Positions 25,626 through 34,732 of a stretch of 64,000 nt of DNA are shown here, piece after piece. The position numbers and the translations under genes were made by a program. Location of the stretch: NCBI RefSeq assembly GCF_009915765.1, contig NZ_JAABLQ010000001.1, forward strand, positions 3,038,001 through 3,102,000, read 5' to 3'. The notes under the pieces are model-generated. The model was not told the origin of the DNA. It saw only the letters and a program-made list of their open reading frames with translations, and did not search any database. The number at the start of each line of letters is the position of its first letter. Position 1 is the stretch's first letter. Source of the DNA: Pannonibacter sp. XCT-53. Lineage in GTDB: Bacteria; Pseudomonadota; Alphaproteobacteria; Rhizobiales; Stappiaceae.

Positions 25626-25654
25626 GGCCGGCGGTGGCCAGCCCACCGCCGGCC
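25626..25654. terminator. Bidirectional terminator-like hairpin
   Basis: GGCCGGCGGTGG (25626-25637) pairs perfectly with CCACCGCCGGCC (25643-25654) around a five-base loop and is followed by GTTTCG. It lies between the convergent icd and MGMT-like genes, seven bases from the latter's stop codon. The T-tract is weak. Confidence 0.6.
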
Positions 25655-25660
25655 GTTTCG

Positions 25661-26074
25661 TCAGGCCGGAGCCGTGCGCTCCATGTCTCGCATCAGCTGA
25701 AGATAGTCATCGCCGCAGCTGAGCTTGCCGGCGATCTTCGACCCCGGCGCGATCACCCGCCAGAAGGGCGTGACCTCGGCTGCAGGGGTCCCGCCGGCAA
25801 TCCGCTCCAGCGCGGCCTCGGCAACGATGCGCAGGAAGATGGCGGTGGAGACCGGGCAGGTCGCATCCGCTCCCTGTTCGGCCGCCAGCTCCGCCCGCAG
25901 GTCGACCGGGTCCCGCACCATGCCGCGCGGGATCAACGCAATGCGCTCGTCCAGCAGGCGCGGCGAGGCGATGAACAGGCGCGCGCCGGCCGGAACACCG
26001 GCAAAGGCACTTTCGAGCTGCACCACATGCGGCGGCTTGCCGCCGGCCAGTTTCTGCATCCAGGTCTTTTTCAT
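25661..26074 (-). CDS. MGMT-like small protein
   Basis: 137 residues. Segments such as ADATCPVSTAIFLRIVAEAA, TPFWRVIAPGSKIAGKLSCG and IALIPRGMVRDPVDLRAEL resemble the DNA-binding domain of O6-alkylguanine transferases, but the PCHR active site is not present in that form; a Cys in CPVSTAIF and another in KLSCG could take part. It may be an alkyltransferase-like DNA-binding protein. It is divergent from the TetR gene, sharing a 151-base region with a TGAC...GTCA palindrome. Assignment rests on resemblance only. Confidence 0.5.
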   Translation of the reverse strand: MKKTWMQKLAGGKPPHVVQLESAFAGVPAGARLFIASPRLLDERIALIPRGMVRDPVDLRAELAAEQGADATCPVSTAIFLRIVAEAALERIAGGTPAAEVTPFWRVIAPGSKIAGKLSCGDDYLQLMRDMERTAPA

Positions 26075-26191
26075 CCGCGAAGCTCCGGCAAGGCGGCGCG
26101 ATCAGCCCGCGCGACCCTGCAAGTCAGGGTTATCGACAGGATGGGCAGGCGCCCGTCTTGATGGTCCATGGCAAGCAGGATAGTGATTTAA

Positions 26192-26204
26192 TGACTTACG
26201 GTCA
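26192..26204. promoter_or_regulatory. Candidate TetR operator
   Basis: TGACTTACGGTCA is a 4-5-4 inverted repeat in an AT-rich setting 22 bases upstream of the TetR gene start, between it and the divergent MGMT-like gene. Autoregulation by the TetR protein is the natural guess. Confidence 0.4.
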
Positions 26205-26225
26205 ATAAGATGGTTCCTGACACAG

Positions 26226-26825
26226 ATGCCCAAGCCGAAGGGACGCAATGCCGACATGCGCGCCGCCACGCGTGAGGCCCTGATGACGGCGGCCCGCACG
26301 CTGTTCGAGCAGAACGGATATGAGGCCGTCTCGACGCAGGCGATCTGCGCCGCAGCCGGGGTGTCGCAGGGAACGCTGTTCGCGCATTTCGGCTCGAAGC
26401 GTGACCTGTTCATCGCGGTCCATGACGCGTGGCAGGACCATCTCGTGGCCTCCATCGACGCTGCGGCGCGCCGGCACGTGGATCCGTGGCTGCGGTTCGA
26501 TGCAATCTGGCGCGCCTATCTTGCCGCCACCGACATCCCCCCGATGCGGCAGATCCTGCTGCTGGACGGGCCGCATGTGATCGGACTGGCCCAGATGCGG
26601 GCGCGGGATCGGGAAACGGCCTTTGCCTTCCTCAAGGCCGAGGTCACCGGGCTGATCGACGCCCAGCTGTTGCGCCCGGTCGACCCGCACGGGCTGGCCG
26701 TGCTGCTGTTCGGCGCCCTCGACCAGGCAGCCTTCGAGATTGCCGACTTTCCCGCGGACACCGACTTGCGGCTGAGGCTGGTGGCCAGCGTCGAGGCCCT
26801 GCTCGACGCCCTGCGCCCGGCGTGA
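26226..26825 (+). CDS. TetR/AcrR family transcriptional regulator
   Basis: 199 residues. The N-terminal HTH is typical: ALMTAARTLFEQNGYEAVST then QAICAAAGVSQGTLFAHFGS followed by KRDLFIAV (residues ~18-66). The C-terminal ligand domain has no recognisable subfamily signature. It is divergent from the MGMT-like gene and stands alone, about 300 bases upstream of the LVIVD protein gene. No clear Shine-Dalgarno sequence is visible. Its inducer is unknown. Confidence 0.88.
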   Translation: MPKPKGRNADMRAATREALMTAARTLFEQNGYEAVSTQAICAAAGVSQGTLFAHFGSKRDLFIAVHDAWQDHLVASIDAAARRHVDPWLRFDAIWRAYLAATDIPPMRQILLLDGPHVIGLAQMRARDRETAFAFLKAEVTGLIDAQLLRPVDPHGLAVLLFGALDQAAFEIADFPADTDLRLRLVASVEALLDALRPA

Positions 26826-27009
26826 CGCGACACCGGTCCAGCGTCGATTAATCCTGATTTTTGGATGAATTCATACGATAAATCATGATTGTGTCTTATA
26901 TATAATCCGTGTCCACTTGCAGCCGGGATTGCCCGACACGTCTGGATTGCTCCGATGGAGCGGAGGCGACGGTCGGGCACCACCGGGGACATGGGGCCCC
27001 GGCGCCGGC

Positions 27010-27074
27010 AGGACCCTGGCCCGACCCTGGCCCGGCCCTGGCCCTCGCCCGGTTCCTGCTTTGGTTCCTGCTTT
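27010..27074. repeat. Short tandem repeats in the leader of the LVIVD gene
   Basis: Two adjacent tandem arrays: about three copies of an ~11-bp ACCCTGGCCCG unit (27013-27044, last copy diverged), then two exact copies of the 12-mer GGTTCCTGCTTT (27051-27062, 27063-27074) and a partial third. They fill the 302-base gap between the TetR gene and the LVIVD gene, which otherwise shows an AT-rich promoter-like part near 26850-26910. Confidence 0.7.
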
Positions 27075-27127
27075 GATTCTGGCGCGAGAGCGAACGAGGC
27101 CGCCGGGACGGCACATTCTGGGAGGAC

Positions 27128-28873
27128 ATGTCAGTGCAATTGCGACAAGTTTTCATGGGCAGCGCCCTGCTGGCCCTGACGGGGACGGCTTGCCTGGCGG
27201 CAGGCGGTGGCGCAAAGACCCCGGCCGCGATCGACATCCGCGACCCCTATCTGCTGCAATGGTCAGACCTGACCTATGACAAGGCACCTCCGGCGCCGGT
27301 GCCAGGCGTCGACTACGGCATGCGGCCGGATGGCAGCTTCCAGGCACCGAAGGCCACACCGCTCGGCAGCAGCCCCAATTTTCCGGGGCAGATCGAGGGG
27401 TGGGACGACAAGAGCTACAGTCTCAATGTCGAGCCGATCGCCTTCTATCCCAATGTGAGCTCGCCGTTTCATGCCTGGGTCGAAGTGGCCGATTTCGACG
27501 GCAGGCGGTTCATGTATGTGCACGACCGGGATTACATCCGCGTGCTGGACGTGACCGATCCGGCCAGGGCGACGGTCGTCTACTCCGAAGGCGGGGTCTG
27601 GGGCCCGGATGGCTCCAGCGAGAAATGGGATGCGAAAACGGTCCAGAATTACTGGGGCGGACTGACGTTTGCCTGGAGCCCGTCGCTCGGCAAGATGGTC
27701 GCCGTCGCCTCCTACGAGATCGGCCGGTACGGACTTCTGGAGAACAAGCGGACCCAGCCGGAGCAGGTGGCGGCGCTGCGGAACTACAATTCGCTCAAGG
27801 GCTTCAAGGTCTACGAGATGAACGGTCCGCTGCCCAGCGACTGGAAACTCATCGCCACCCGCACGACCGACCGGGTCAATCCGCAGGCCCCGATCGGCGA
27901 GCAGCAGGGCTCCGGCGCGCTCGATGCGGTGGCCTGGAACGGCGGCAAGTACATGTTCCTGTCCGCCGCGCCCGACGATGCCCATGCCCTGACCGAGTAT
28001 CCGGACTACCTGCATTCCCCCGGCTATCAGGTCTGGGACATGTCGGACCCGGCCGATCCGGAGTTCGTCACGCAGATCACCGTGCCCGGACAGGTGGTCG
28101 GGGATGCAGCCAGTGAGGCCGCGTTCCTGATGAACCCGCGCGCGGGCAACCGCACCTCGTGGATGGGCTCGCGCATGGCGCCCTTCCTGCCGAAGCCGGT
28201 GGAAGCCGGCGGCACCATCGCCTTCGGCGCGATGGGCGGCCTCGGCCTCTACAGCTTCGACATCAGCAATCCGGACAAGCCGGCGATCCTCGGCCACGTC
28301 AACACGCCGCCGAGCTTTGCCGGCACCGAGTTCGACAATGCCGACGTGAGCCAGTTTGCCCGCACCGGCTACGTCTTTGCCAACGGCTATCCGATGAACT
28401 CCAACTGCTACGAGCCCTACAAGGACATCCTGGTGATCGATGCAAGGGCTCCCTCGGAGCTGAAGGTGGCGGCGAAGTTCCCGCGGCCGACACCGCCGGC
28501 GGAGGCGGGCTTCACGGACTATTGCCAGCGCAAGGGCAGCTTCGGCCCGAAGCGCTCCGGCACGAACCAGCCCGGGCATGGCCGCGACGGCCTTGTCGCC
28601 TATGCCTTCTACAATGCCGGCCTGCAGCTCTTTGACGTCAGCAATCCGCTGGAACCGAAGATCGCCGGCTACTACGTGCCGCGTTTCCCGACCGAGGCGG
28701 AGATGCCGGAGTACACCTTCGAGAACGGCAGCTTTGCCGCCTTCGTCGAGTATGACCGCAACATCATCTGGCTGTTCTCGGTGAACGGCGTCCATGCGCT
28801 GTCGTCATCGCTTCTGGGCGGACCGAAGTCCGGCCTTCCGGGCGAACTCTGGCCACCGCGCACGACGCACTGA
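27128..28873 (+). CDS. Secreted LVIVD-repeat beta-propeller protein
   Basis: 581 residues. A signal peptide (RQVFMGSALLALTGTACLAA) precedes a mature part with repeated propeller motifs ending in V-x-D-x-(S/T)-(N/D)-P: YIRVLDVTDPARATV, YQVWDMSDPADPEFV, LYSFDISNPDKPAIL, LQLFDVSNPLEPKIA. These are LVIVD repeats, known from surface and periplasmic proteins without a defined activity. GGAGG is only two bases from ATG 27128 but eight from the in-frame GTG at 27134, so the GTG two codons later may be the true start. It stands alone, with a terminator-like hairpin behind. Confidence 0.78.
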   Translation: MSVQLRQVFMGSALLALTGTACLAAGGGAKTPAAIDIRDPYLLQWSDLTYDKAPPAPVPGVDYGMRPDGSFQAPKATPLGSSPNFPGQIEGWDDKSYSLNVEPIAFYPNVSSPFHAWVEVADFDGRRFMYVHDRDYIRVLDVTDPARATVVYSEGGVWGPDGSSEKWDAKTVQNYWGGLTFAWSPSLGKMVAVASYEIGRYGLLENKRTQPEQVAALRNYNSLKGFKVYEMNGPLPSDWKLIATRTTDRVNPQAPIGEQQGSGALDAVAWNGGKYMFLSAAPDDAHALTEYPDYLHSPGYQVWDMSDPADPEFVTQITVPGQVVGDAASEAAFLMNPRAGNRTSWMGSRMAPFLPKPVEAGGTIAFGAMGGLGLYSFDISNPDKPAILGHVNTPPSFAGTEFDNADVSQFARTGYVFANGYPMNSNCYEPYKDILVIDARAPSELKVAAKFPRPTPPAEAGFTDYCQRKGSFGPKRSGTNQPGHGRDGLVAYAFYNAGLQLFDVSNPLEPKIAGYYVPRFPTEAEMPEYTFENGSFAAFVEYDRNIIWLFSVNGVHALSSSLLGGPKSGLPGELWPPRTTH

Positions 28874-28890
28874 ACCGCGCCGACGACAGC

Positions 28891-28914
28891 AGGGCGGCAC
28901 GGACCGGCCGCCCT
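28891..28914. terminator. Terminator-like hairpin after LVIVD gene
   Basis: AGGGCGGC and GCCGCCCT form a perfect 8-bp stem, followed by TCCCTCT. It separates the convergent LVIVD and dehydratase genes. No long T-run, so intrinsic termination may be weak. Confidence 0.45.
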
Positions 28915-28940
28915 TCCCTCTGCGCTCCGCGCGCGACCTC

Positions 28941-30188
28941 TCATGAGGCCGGCGTGCGGGGCATCTCCTTCACGCGCGGATCGGCAAAGTTGCGTTCCGG
29001 GAAGACGGAATACCACTGCGGCCGGGCCGGATCACGGTCGTAAGGGTAGCCTCCGAACTCCCGGTAATGCTCGGCGTAAAGCGCCAGCCGATCCGGATCG
29101 AGCTCGACGCCGAGACCGGGGCCCGACGGCACGCGGATGGCGCCGTTCTCGTAGCGCAGCTTGCCGCCCCGGATGATGTCATCCGTCAGGTGGTGGTAAT
29201 GCGCGTCTGCGGCAAAGAACAGGTTTGGCAATGCCGCGCCCAGATGCAGCATGGACGCGAGCTGGATGCCCAGCTCGCCCGAGGAGTGAACGGAGGCGCC
29301 GTACTGGAACGTCTCCAGCACCGTTCCGGCCTTGTGCGCCTGTCGCAGCCCGCCCCAGAACGTCGTGTCGAGCAGGATCACGTCGACCAGATCGTGCCGG
29401 ATCGATTGGGCAAGCTGCTCGAAGTTGACGACAACGGCGTTGGTCGCGGTCGGGATGGGGACGAACTGGCGCAGGCGCCGCATGCCCTCAAGGCCCCAGG
29501 TCGGATCCTCGAAATAGTCATTGTTGAGATCCAGGATGGCGCGACCGACCCGCACCGCCTCCTCGACGGTCCAGACCGAGTTGGGATCCAGCCGCAACCG
29601 GTCGCCCGGGAAGGCCGCGGCCAGCGCCCGGTAGACCTCGACATCGTGATCCGGCGAGAAATGCCCGCCCTTGAGCTTGTGGGTGGTGAAGCCATAGGCG
29701 GCCTTCAGCGCCCGGGCATGGGCCACCAGCTCGTCCGGGTCGGTCTCTCCGCCACGCCCGGTCGCCGGATCGCGGTAGCGGGAGAAGAGGTAAGCGGCGA
29801 AGGGCACCTCCTCGCGGATCGCGCCCCCCAGCAGATCGCAGGCGCGCAGGCCGAGCGTCTTTCCGGCGGCGTCCATGCAGGCCATCTCGATGGCAGCGTG
29901 CAGCTGCAGGCGGTTGTTGTAGAGACTGCCGACAGGATTCATGATCTTCCAGCGCAGCTGTTCGAGCTGCAACGGATCATGCCCGGCCAGATAGGGACGC
30001 AGGCTGCGGATCGCCGCCTCGGCCGATTCCCCGCCTCCGCCCATTTCGCCCAGCCCGATCTGGCCGTTGTCGAGCTGCAGCTGCACGATGGTGCGGACGA
30101 ACCGGCCCCAGTGCGCCCCATTGGAATGACGAAGCGGTGCCTCCAGCGGCACGGCAACGGTCGTGGCCTTGATGTCGAGGATCTTCAT
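28941..30188 (-). CDS. Enolase-superfamily sugar-acid dehydratase (glucarate dehydratase-like)
   Basis: 415 residues from ATG 30188 ([15 protein letters not shown]); GGGAGG lies about ten bases upstream. Enolase-superfamily landmarks are the Lys in [11 protein letters not shown], metal ligands in RLDPNSVW and [20 protein letters not shown], and the late His in [14 protein letters not shown]. The TATN and KLKGG spacing resembles glucarate/galactarate dehydratases more than mandelate racemase. Substrate not certain. It would feed a sugar-acid catabolic route whose other genes are not adjacent. A 10-bp palindrome 29-38 bases upstream may be its operator; the next regulator gene is the LysR at 30374. 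Confidence 0.78.
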   Translation of the reverse strand: MKILDIKATTVAVPLEAPLRHSNGAHWGRFVRTIVQLQLDNGQIGLGEMGGGGESAEAAIRSLRPYLAGHDPLQLEQLRWKIMNPVGSLYNNRLQLHAAIEMACMDAAGKTLGLRACDLLGGAIREEVPFAAYLFSRYRDPATGRGGETDPDELVAHARALKAAYGFTTHKLKGGHFSPDHDVEVYRALAAAFPGDRLRLDPNSVWTVEEAVRVGRAILDLNNDYFEDPTWGLEGMRRLRQFVPIPTATNAVVVNFEQLAQSIRHDLVDVILLDTTFWGGLRQAHKAGTVLETFQYGASVHSSGELGIQLASMLHLGAALPNLFFAADAHYHHLTDDIIRGGKLRYENGAIRVPSGPGLGVELDPDRLALYAEHYREFGGYPYDRDPARPQWYSVFPERNFADPRVKEMPRTPAS

Positions 30189-30216
30189 GAACTCAGCCTC
30201 CCGCCCCTTAACTAGC

Positions 30217-30226
30217 ATACTAGTAT
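30217..30226. promoter_or_regulatory. ATACTAGTAT palindrome upstream of dehydratase
   Basis: ATACTAGTAT is a perfect palindrome in an AT-rich island, preceded by a second ACTAG at 30211. It lies 29-38 bases before the dehydratase start codon. GntR-family regulators of sugar-acid dehydratases often bind such sequences; no GntR gene is in the window. Confidence 0.4.
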
Positions 30227-30373
30227 ATTATTGCAAGGCGTGACCCATCAAACGCCCGGGCCGTCGCGTCGAGGCCACGGGCGCCCCCCGTCCCGAACCG
30301 CCCTGTCCCGCCCCCCTTCCCGGACCGAACCATTCCGATCCGACCGGTCGCCGGGATGCGGCCCGGCCGCCCG

Positions 30374-31297
30374 TCACCCCTCCGGCACGTGGTGCAGATC
30401 CGCCGGCAGCGCCGGTCTTTCGCCGGCAAAGGACATCAGCAGAGTTCTTGCGTCCTCGGCGATGCGCGAGCCGCGCCGCCCCGGCGGCGTCAGCAGCAGG
30501 GTGCAGAAATAGAGCGCAGGCTCGAACGGCCGCCAGGTCAGCCCGCGTCCCAGAAACGGTTCGGCGTTCAGCGGATTGATCAGGCCGCAGCCGATGCCCG
30601 CCTGAACCATGGCGCAGACCGTGGTCGAGTACGGTGTTTCCAGCACGATCCGCGGCACGGCACCGGCGGCGGCCAGAACCGTTTCCAGTTTCTGACGCGT
30701 CCGGTCTTCGGGGGCCAGGGCGACAAAGGCTTCGCCGTGCAGGTCCGGCGGGCTGAGGACCGGCTTCGCACAGAGAGGATGTCCCTCCGGCAAGGCAATG
30801 GCGGCGCGATAGATCGCGAAGGGCTCGACCGTCACGCCGGTCGCATCCACCTCGTCGGAGGTCAGACCGATGTCAAACTGACCGGCCGCAACCAGGTCGC
30901 GGATCGTGCTCGACATCTGGGTCTGGAAGGTGATGGCAACCTGCGGATGACGCTGCCGGAAGGCGGCAATCGCTTTCGGCACGATGTTCGTGCTGAGCGC
31001 CGACAGGCTTGCCAGCCGGATCTCGCCGGAGCCGAAATCGCGGATCCTTGCCGCCGAGCTGCGCAGCCGGCTCAGCCCGGCGAAGGTCTGCTCCACCTCG
31101 CGGTGAAACAGCTCCCCCTCGGCCGTCGGCACCATGCGTCCCGTCGAGCGGTCGAACAGGGCGAAGCCGATGGAGCGTTCCAGATCCTGCACGGCCTTGC
31201 TGACCGCCGGCTGGGACAGGTTGAGCAGGACGGCGGCCTTGGACGCGGTCCCGGCCGCAAAGACCGCCTGGAAGATCTCGATCTGACGCAGGTTCAT
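30374..31297 (-). CDS. LysR family transcriptional regulator
   Basis: 307 residues. N-terminal winged HTH: RQIEIFQAVFAAGTASKAAV then LLNLSQPAVSKAVQDLERS and GFALFDRSTGR (residues ~3-55). A periplasmic-binding-like effector domain follows (IVPKAIAAFRQRHPQVAITF, GQFDIGLTSDEVDATGVTVE). It is divergent from the metC-like gene with 95 bases between, containing a TATAA-N7-TTATA repeat that is a good LysR site. It therefore probably controls that enzyme and itself, though the dehydratase downstream is another possible target. Confidence 0.9.
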   Translation of the reverse strand: MNLRQIEIFQAVFAAGTASKAAVLLNLSQPAVSKAVQDLERSIGFALFDRSTGRMVPTAEGELFHREVEQTFAGLSRLRSSAARIRDFGSGEIRLASLSALSTNIVPKAIAAFRQRHPQVAITFQTQMSSTIRDLVAAGQFDIGLTSDEVDATGVTVEPFAIYRAAIALPEGHPLCAKPVLSPPDLHGEAFVALAPEDRTRQKLETVLAAAGAVPRIVLETPYSTTVCAMVQAGIGCGLINPLNAEPFLGRGLTWRPFEPALYFCTLLLTPPGRRGSRIAEDARTLLMSFAGERPALPADLHHVPEG

Positions 31298-31306
31298 GGC
31301 AAGGGT

Positions 31307-31323
31307 ATAACTCCGGATTATAG
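31307..31323. promoter_or_regulatory. LysR-type binding site
   Basis: TATAACTCCGGATTATA is an inverted repeat (TATAA-N7-TTATA) and includes a T-N11-A core. It is 10 bases upstream of the LysR start and 70 upstream of the divergent metC-like start, the usual arrangement for a LysR autoregulatory and activator site. Confidence 0.55.
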
Positions 31324-31392
31324 CCGAAGCATATCTTGCGATTGGACGGAATGCATCCGGCCATGTCCAATGGGGTCGTTCAGGAGATCCCC

Positions 31393-32607
31393 ATGCAGGA
31401 CACCAGCCGTTGCATCCTTCATCCGCAGCCGGAAACCGACGGGTTTCGCACGCTTGCGGTGCCTGTCTATCGCGCCTCCACCATTGTCTTCCCCGATGCG
31501 GCCGCGTTCGCGGCGCGCGGCGATCTGGCCCCTGATGGCTACACCTACGGCCTGCATGGCACGCCGACGACGCGGATGCTGGAACGCAGCCTCAGCGACC
31601 TGCAGGGCGGCGTCTGGACGTTTCTGACGCCCTCCGGACAGGCCGCCGTGGTGCTGGCCATGCTGGCGGTGCTGTCGGCTGGCGACACGGTGCTGATTGC
31701 CGATACGGTCTACCCGCCGGTCCGCCAGTTCGCCGATCTCGATCTGGTGCGGATGGGCGTGACGGTGCGCTATTTCGATCCGCTGTCGCCTGAGGATGTG
31801 GCCCGGCAGATCGACGCCCGGACGCGGCTTGTCTGGTGCGAGTCGCCCGGATCCAACACGATGGAGGTGATGGATCTGCCTGCCATCACCGCGATCGCGC
31901 ACCGGCATGGCGCCCTCGTCGGCTGCGACAACACCTGGGCGACCGCGCTGAACTTCAAGCCGTTGCGGCATGGCGTCGACTTCGTGGCCGAGGCGCTGAC
32001 CAAGTTCCATGGCGGGCATGCCGATCTTCTGATGGGCGCGCTGACCTTGCGCGACGAGGCGCTGATCCTGCCGCTGCGCAATCTGATCGGCCGGCTCGGC
32101 AGCGGCGTGTCGCCGGATGATGCGGCGCTCGTGCTGCGCGGCATGGAAACGATGCCGCTGCGGCTGGCGCACGCCAGCGCCGTCGCCCTGCGGCTGGCGA
32201 CGCGTCTTGCCGGCCATCCTGCCGTTCATCGCGTGCTGCATCCGGCACTGCCCGGCAGTCCGGGGCATGATGTCTGGCTGCGTGACTTCACCGGCTCCAG
32301 CCCGCTGTTCAGTGTCGAGTTCACCCCTGAGGCAACGCCGCATGTCGGAGCGGCCCTGCACGGGCTTCAGATCTTTGCCATCGGCGCGTCATGGGGCGGC
32401 ACCCGCAGCCTGCTGGCGCCGCAACCCATCACAGGCACCCGCACCGCACGGCCCTGGCAGGGCGCCGCACAGATCCTGCGTTTCAGCATCGGGCTGGAAG
32501 CGGAGGACGACCTCACGCGGGACATCGACCGCTTTCTGGACAAGCTGACGGTGGCCAGCGCGGATGCGCGCGGGGCCAACCATCACCCTTCGCCGCAACC
32601 CACCTGA
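31393..32607 (+). CDS. Cystathionine beta-lyase-like PLP enzyme
   Basis: 404 residues from ATG 31393, with AGGAG seven bases upstream. Cys/Met-metabolism PLP family: TFLTPSGQAAVVLAMLAVLS near the PLP phosphate site, WCESPGSNTMEVMDLPAI, the Asp in GCDNTWATAL, and the PLP lysine in EALTKFHGGHADLLMG. The sequence best resembles MetC-type cystathionine beta-lyases, which cleave cystathionine to homocysteine, pyruvate and ammonia; other C-S lyase substrates are possible. It is followed after 20 bases by an AraC gene on the same strand and is divergent from its likely LysR regulator. Confidence 0.82.
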   Translation: MQDTSRCILHPQPETDGFRTLAVPVYRASTIVFPDAAAFAARGDLAPDGYTYGLHGTPTTRMLERSLSDLQGGVWTFLTPSGQAAVVLAMLAVLSAGDTVLIADTVYPPVRQFADLDLVRMGVTVRYFDPLSPEDVARQIDARTRLVWCESPGSNTMEVMDLPAITAIAHRHGALVGCDNTWATALNFKPLRHGVDFVAEALTKFHGGHADLLMGALTLRDEALILPLRNLIGRLGSGVSPDDAALVLRGMETMPLRLAHASAVALRLATRLAGHPAVHRVLHPALPGSPGHDVWLRDFTGSSPLFSVEFTPEATPHVGAALHGLQIFAIGASWGGTRSLLAPQPITGTRTARPWQGAAQILRFSIGLEAEDDLTRDIDRFLDKLTVASADARGANHHPSPQPT

Positions 32608-32627
32608 TCCTGAAGGAGACCGCGTCC

Positions 32628-33515
32628 ATGGCAAGCACGCCCACCCCTGTGCATGACCGCCTCGGCTGCACGGCCAAGGACCTGATCCGCGATCAGGAGG
32701 TGCAAGGCACGGACCTGATCTTCCTGCGCAAGACCTCGGGCAAGGCAGAGCCGATGCAGGTGCGGACCGACGACACCGGACAAGGATACATCGTCGGGCT
32801 GTCCCTGATGCCCGGTCATTGGCGTGACATCCGTCAGGGACGGCAGGTCACGCGCGCGCAGTTCGTGCAAGACAGCATCTACATTCGAGATTTCGACAGG
32901 CCCTACACGGCAGAGCTCAGCGGTCGCTTCGATTTCCTGCTGATCGAGATCCCCTCCCATGTCATTGCCCCTCAGGACGATGAACCGCGGTTCGGCAACC
33001 CGCGCCGGCTGGCCTGCGAGGCGGGAACGGTCGATCCCACCATCGGGCATCTCATGCGGGCGGTCTTGCCGGTGCTGGGCGGCCGCGAGCCGGTGGAACG
33101 GCTCTTTCTCGACCAGATGGGAGAAGCACTTTGCACCTACCTGCGCCGCCGCTATGCCAACAGCTTCGTCGACCTGCTCACGACACCACCGCCATCGGCA
33201 CTGATCAGCCGCGCCCTGGAGATCCTGCGCGCGAACCTTGATGGCGACATCGGCCTCGACCAGATCGCCAGCCTGTGCCGCGTGTCGCGCAGCTATTTCT
33301 ACGAGGCCTTCCGCAAGGAACTCGGCTGCACGCCGCATGAATGGGTGATGCGGCAGCGGCTGGAACGGGCGCAGGCGCTGCTCACGGCAACACGCATGCC
33401 CCTGTCGGAGATTGCGCAGCAATGCGGGTTCGCCGATCAGAGCCATCTGACCCGTCAGTTCAGCCGCCGCCTCGGGATCTCGCCGGCCCGCTGGCGGGCG
33501 CAGGCGGCAAGCTGA
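32628..33515 (+). CDS. AraC family transcriptional regulator
   Basis: 295 residues from ATG 32628, with AAGGAGA ten bases upstream. The N-terminal effector domain is followed by the double HTH: DIGLDQIASLCRVSRSYFYE then AFRKELGCTPHEWVMRQRLE, and PLSEIAQQCGFADQSHLTRQ then FSRRLGISPARWRAQ. It lies 20 bases after the metC-like gene and 123 bases before the hydrolase gene that opens the next rightward run, which it may regulate. The frame is open upstream into the metC gene, but that is overlap of another frame. Confidence 0.87.
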   Translation: MASTPTPVHDRLGCTAKDLIRDQEVQGTDLIFLRKTSGKAEPMQVRTDDTGQGYIVGLSLMPGHWRDIRQGRQVTRAQFVQDSIYIRDFDRPYTAELSGRFDFLLIEIPSHVIAPQDDEPRFGNPRRLACEAGTVDPTIGHLMRAVLPVLGGREPVERLFLDQMGEALCTYLRRRYANSFVDLLTTPPPSALISRALEILRANLDGDIGLDQIASLCRVSRSYFYEAFRKELGCTPHEWVMRQRLERAQALLTATRMPLSEIAQQCGFADQSHLTRQFSRRLGISPARWRAQAAS

Positions 33516-33637
33516 CGCCAGAGTTTGCCGGCGAACCATGCCCGGACAATCGTACAAAACGCGATGGACGAGCGTTCAAGACGGCAGGAGGATGATCGGA
33601 GATAGGTGGTTCACCCGACCCAGACGGAGTGAACCAG

Positions 33638-34294
33638 ATGCCTGTCAATGCCAAGCCCACCCCCGGCTCCCAGCTGATCTCGCCGACCGATCATGCCCTG
33701 ATCATGATCGACTTCCAGTCGCAGATGTCCTTTGCCACCAAGTCGATCGACGCGGTGCTGCTGCGCAACAACGCCGCGCTGGTCGCCCATGCGGCCGCCG
33801 GTTTCAAGGTTCCCGCGATCCTTACGACCGTGGCCGAGAAGTCCTTCTCCGGCCCGATGTTCTCGGAGATTTCCGACGCGTTTCCGGGACAGGCCATGCT
33901 CGACCGCACGTCGATGAACACCTGGGAAGACGCGGCCGTCATCGATGAGGTCAACCGGATCGGCAAGCGCCGTCTGGTCATCTGCGGCCTCTGGACCAGC
34001 GTCTGCATTGTCGGTCCCGCTCTGTCCGCGCTGGATCAGGGCTTCGAGGTCTATGTCATCGCCGATGCCTGCGGCGACGTGTCGGACGAAGCGCATGACC
34101 GGGCCATGGACCGGATGGTCCAGGCCGGCGCCCGGCCCATGACGTCGCTCCAGTACCTCCTCGAGCTGCAGCGCGACTGGGCAAGGGGCGAGACCTATGA
34201 CCTGACGACCGGCATCGCCCGCAAGTTCGGCGGGGCCTATGGTCTGGGCATCATCTACGCCAAGTCGATGTTCGGCGCGTCCGAAGGTCACTGA
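33638..34294 (+). CDS. Isochorismatase-family cysteine hydrolase
   Basis: 218 residues from ATG 33638, preferred over GTG 33629 because CGGAG lies eight bases upstream. Family signs: Asp in HALIMIDFQSQM, MLDRTSMNTWED and the nucleophile Cys in VICGLWTSVCIVGPAL. Substrate unknown; YcaC-like members are broad. It heads a rightward cluster with XapX, amidohydrolase, MFS exporter, alpha/beta hydrolase and pirin, a gene set that looks like uptake, detoxification or catabolism of a small aromatic or amide compound. Confidence 0.85.
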   Translation: MPVNAKPTPGSQLISPTDHALIMIDFQSQMSFATKSIDAVLLRNNAALVAHAAAGFKVPAILTTVAEKSFSGPMFSEISDAFPGQAMLDRTSMNTWEDAAVIDEVNRIGKRRLVICGLWTSVCIVGPALSALDQGFEVYVIADACGDVSDEAHDRAMDRMVQAGARPMTSLQYLLELQRDWARGETYDLTTGIARKFGGAYGLGIIYAKSMFGASEGH

Positions 34295-34380
34295 CCGCCT
34301 GCCCCGGTGCCCGCGCTGCCCTGCCGGCCGTGCCGACACCGGGGCCCTCCGCTCGCCTTTCCAGTGCCGGAGACCGCACG

Positions 34381-34689
34381 ATGCGCATGTATTTCCTTTC
34401 CCTGTCCGTCGGGGTTCTCGTCGGCGTCGTCTACAGTCTGCTGAACGTCCGCTCCCCTGCCCCGCCGATCGTCGCCCTGGTCGGCCTGCTCGGCATTCTT
34501 GCCGGCGAACAGATGGTGCCGGTGCTGCGCCACATGCTGGCCGGTTCGCCGCTGACGCTCGGCTGGTTCACGGAGCACCGGCTGCCGCACATCTGCGGCG
34601 AACTGCCCAAAGGCACGACACCGACCGACCCCGAGTGCGGGCCCGGAACCGGCCAGAGGACTGACCGGTCAGATCCGCCTGCCGCGTGA
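34381..34689 (+). CDS. XapX domain small membrane protein (DUF1427)
   Basis: 102 residues from ATG 34381. Two hydrophobic helices, MYFLSLSVGVLVGVVYSLLN and IVALVGLLGILAGEQM, with the VRSPAPP turn between them, are the XapX signature. The family often accompanies hydrolases and amidohydrolases of the kind found on either side; its function is unknown. A hydrophilic Thr/Pro-rich tail of ~40 residues follows. The gene lies between the isochorismatase-family hydrolase and the amidohydrolase on the same strand. Confidence 0.75.
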   Translation: MRMYFLSLSVGVLVGVVYSLLNVRSPAPPIVALVGLLGILAGEQMVPVLRHMLAGSPLTLGWFTEHRLPHICGELPKGTTPTDPECGPGTGQRTDRSDPPAA

Positions 34690-34732
34690 ACTCCGCCGCA
34701 CGTCAGACTTGCCCATTCCGCAGGAGGCTCCG

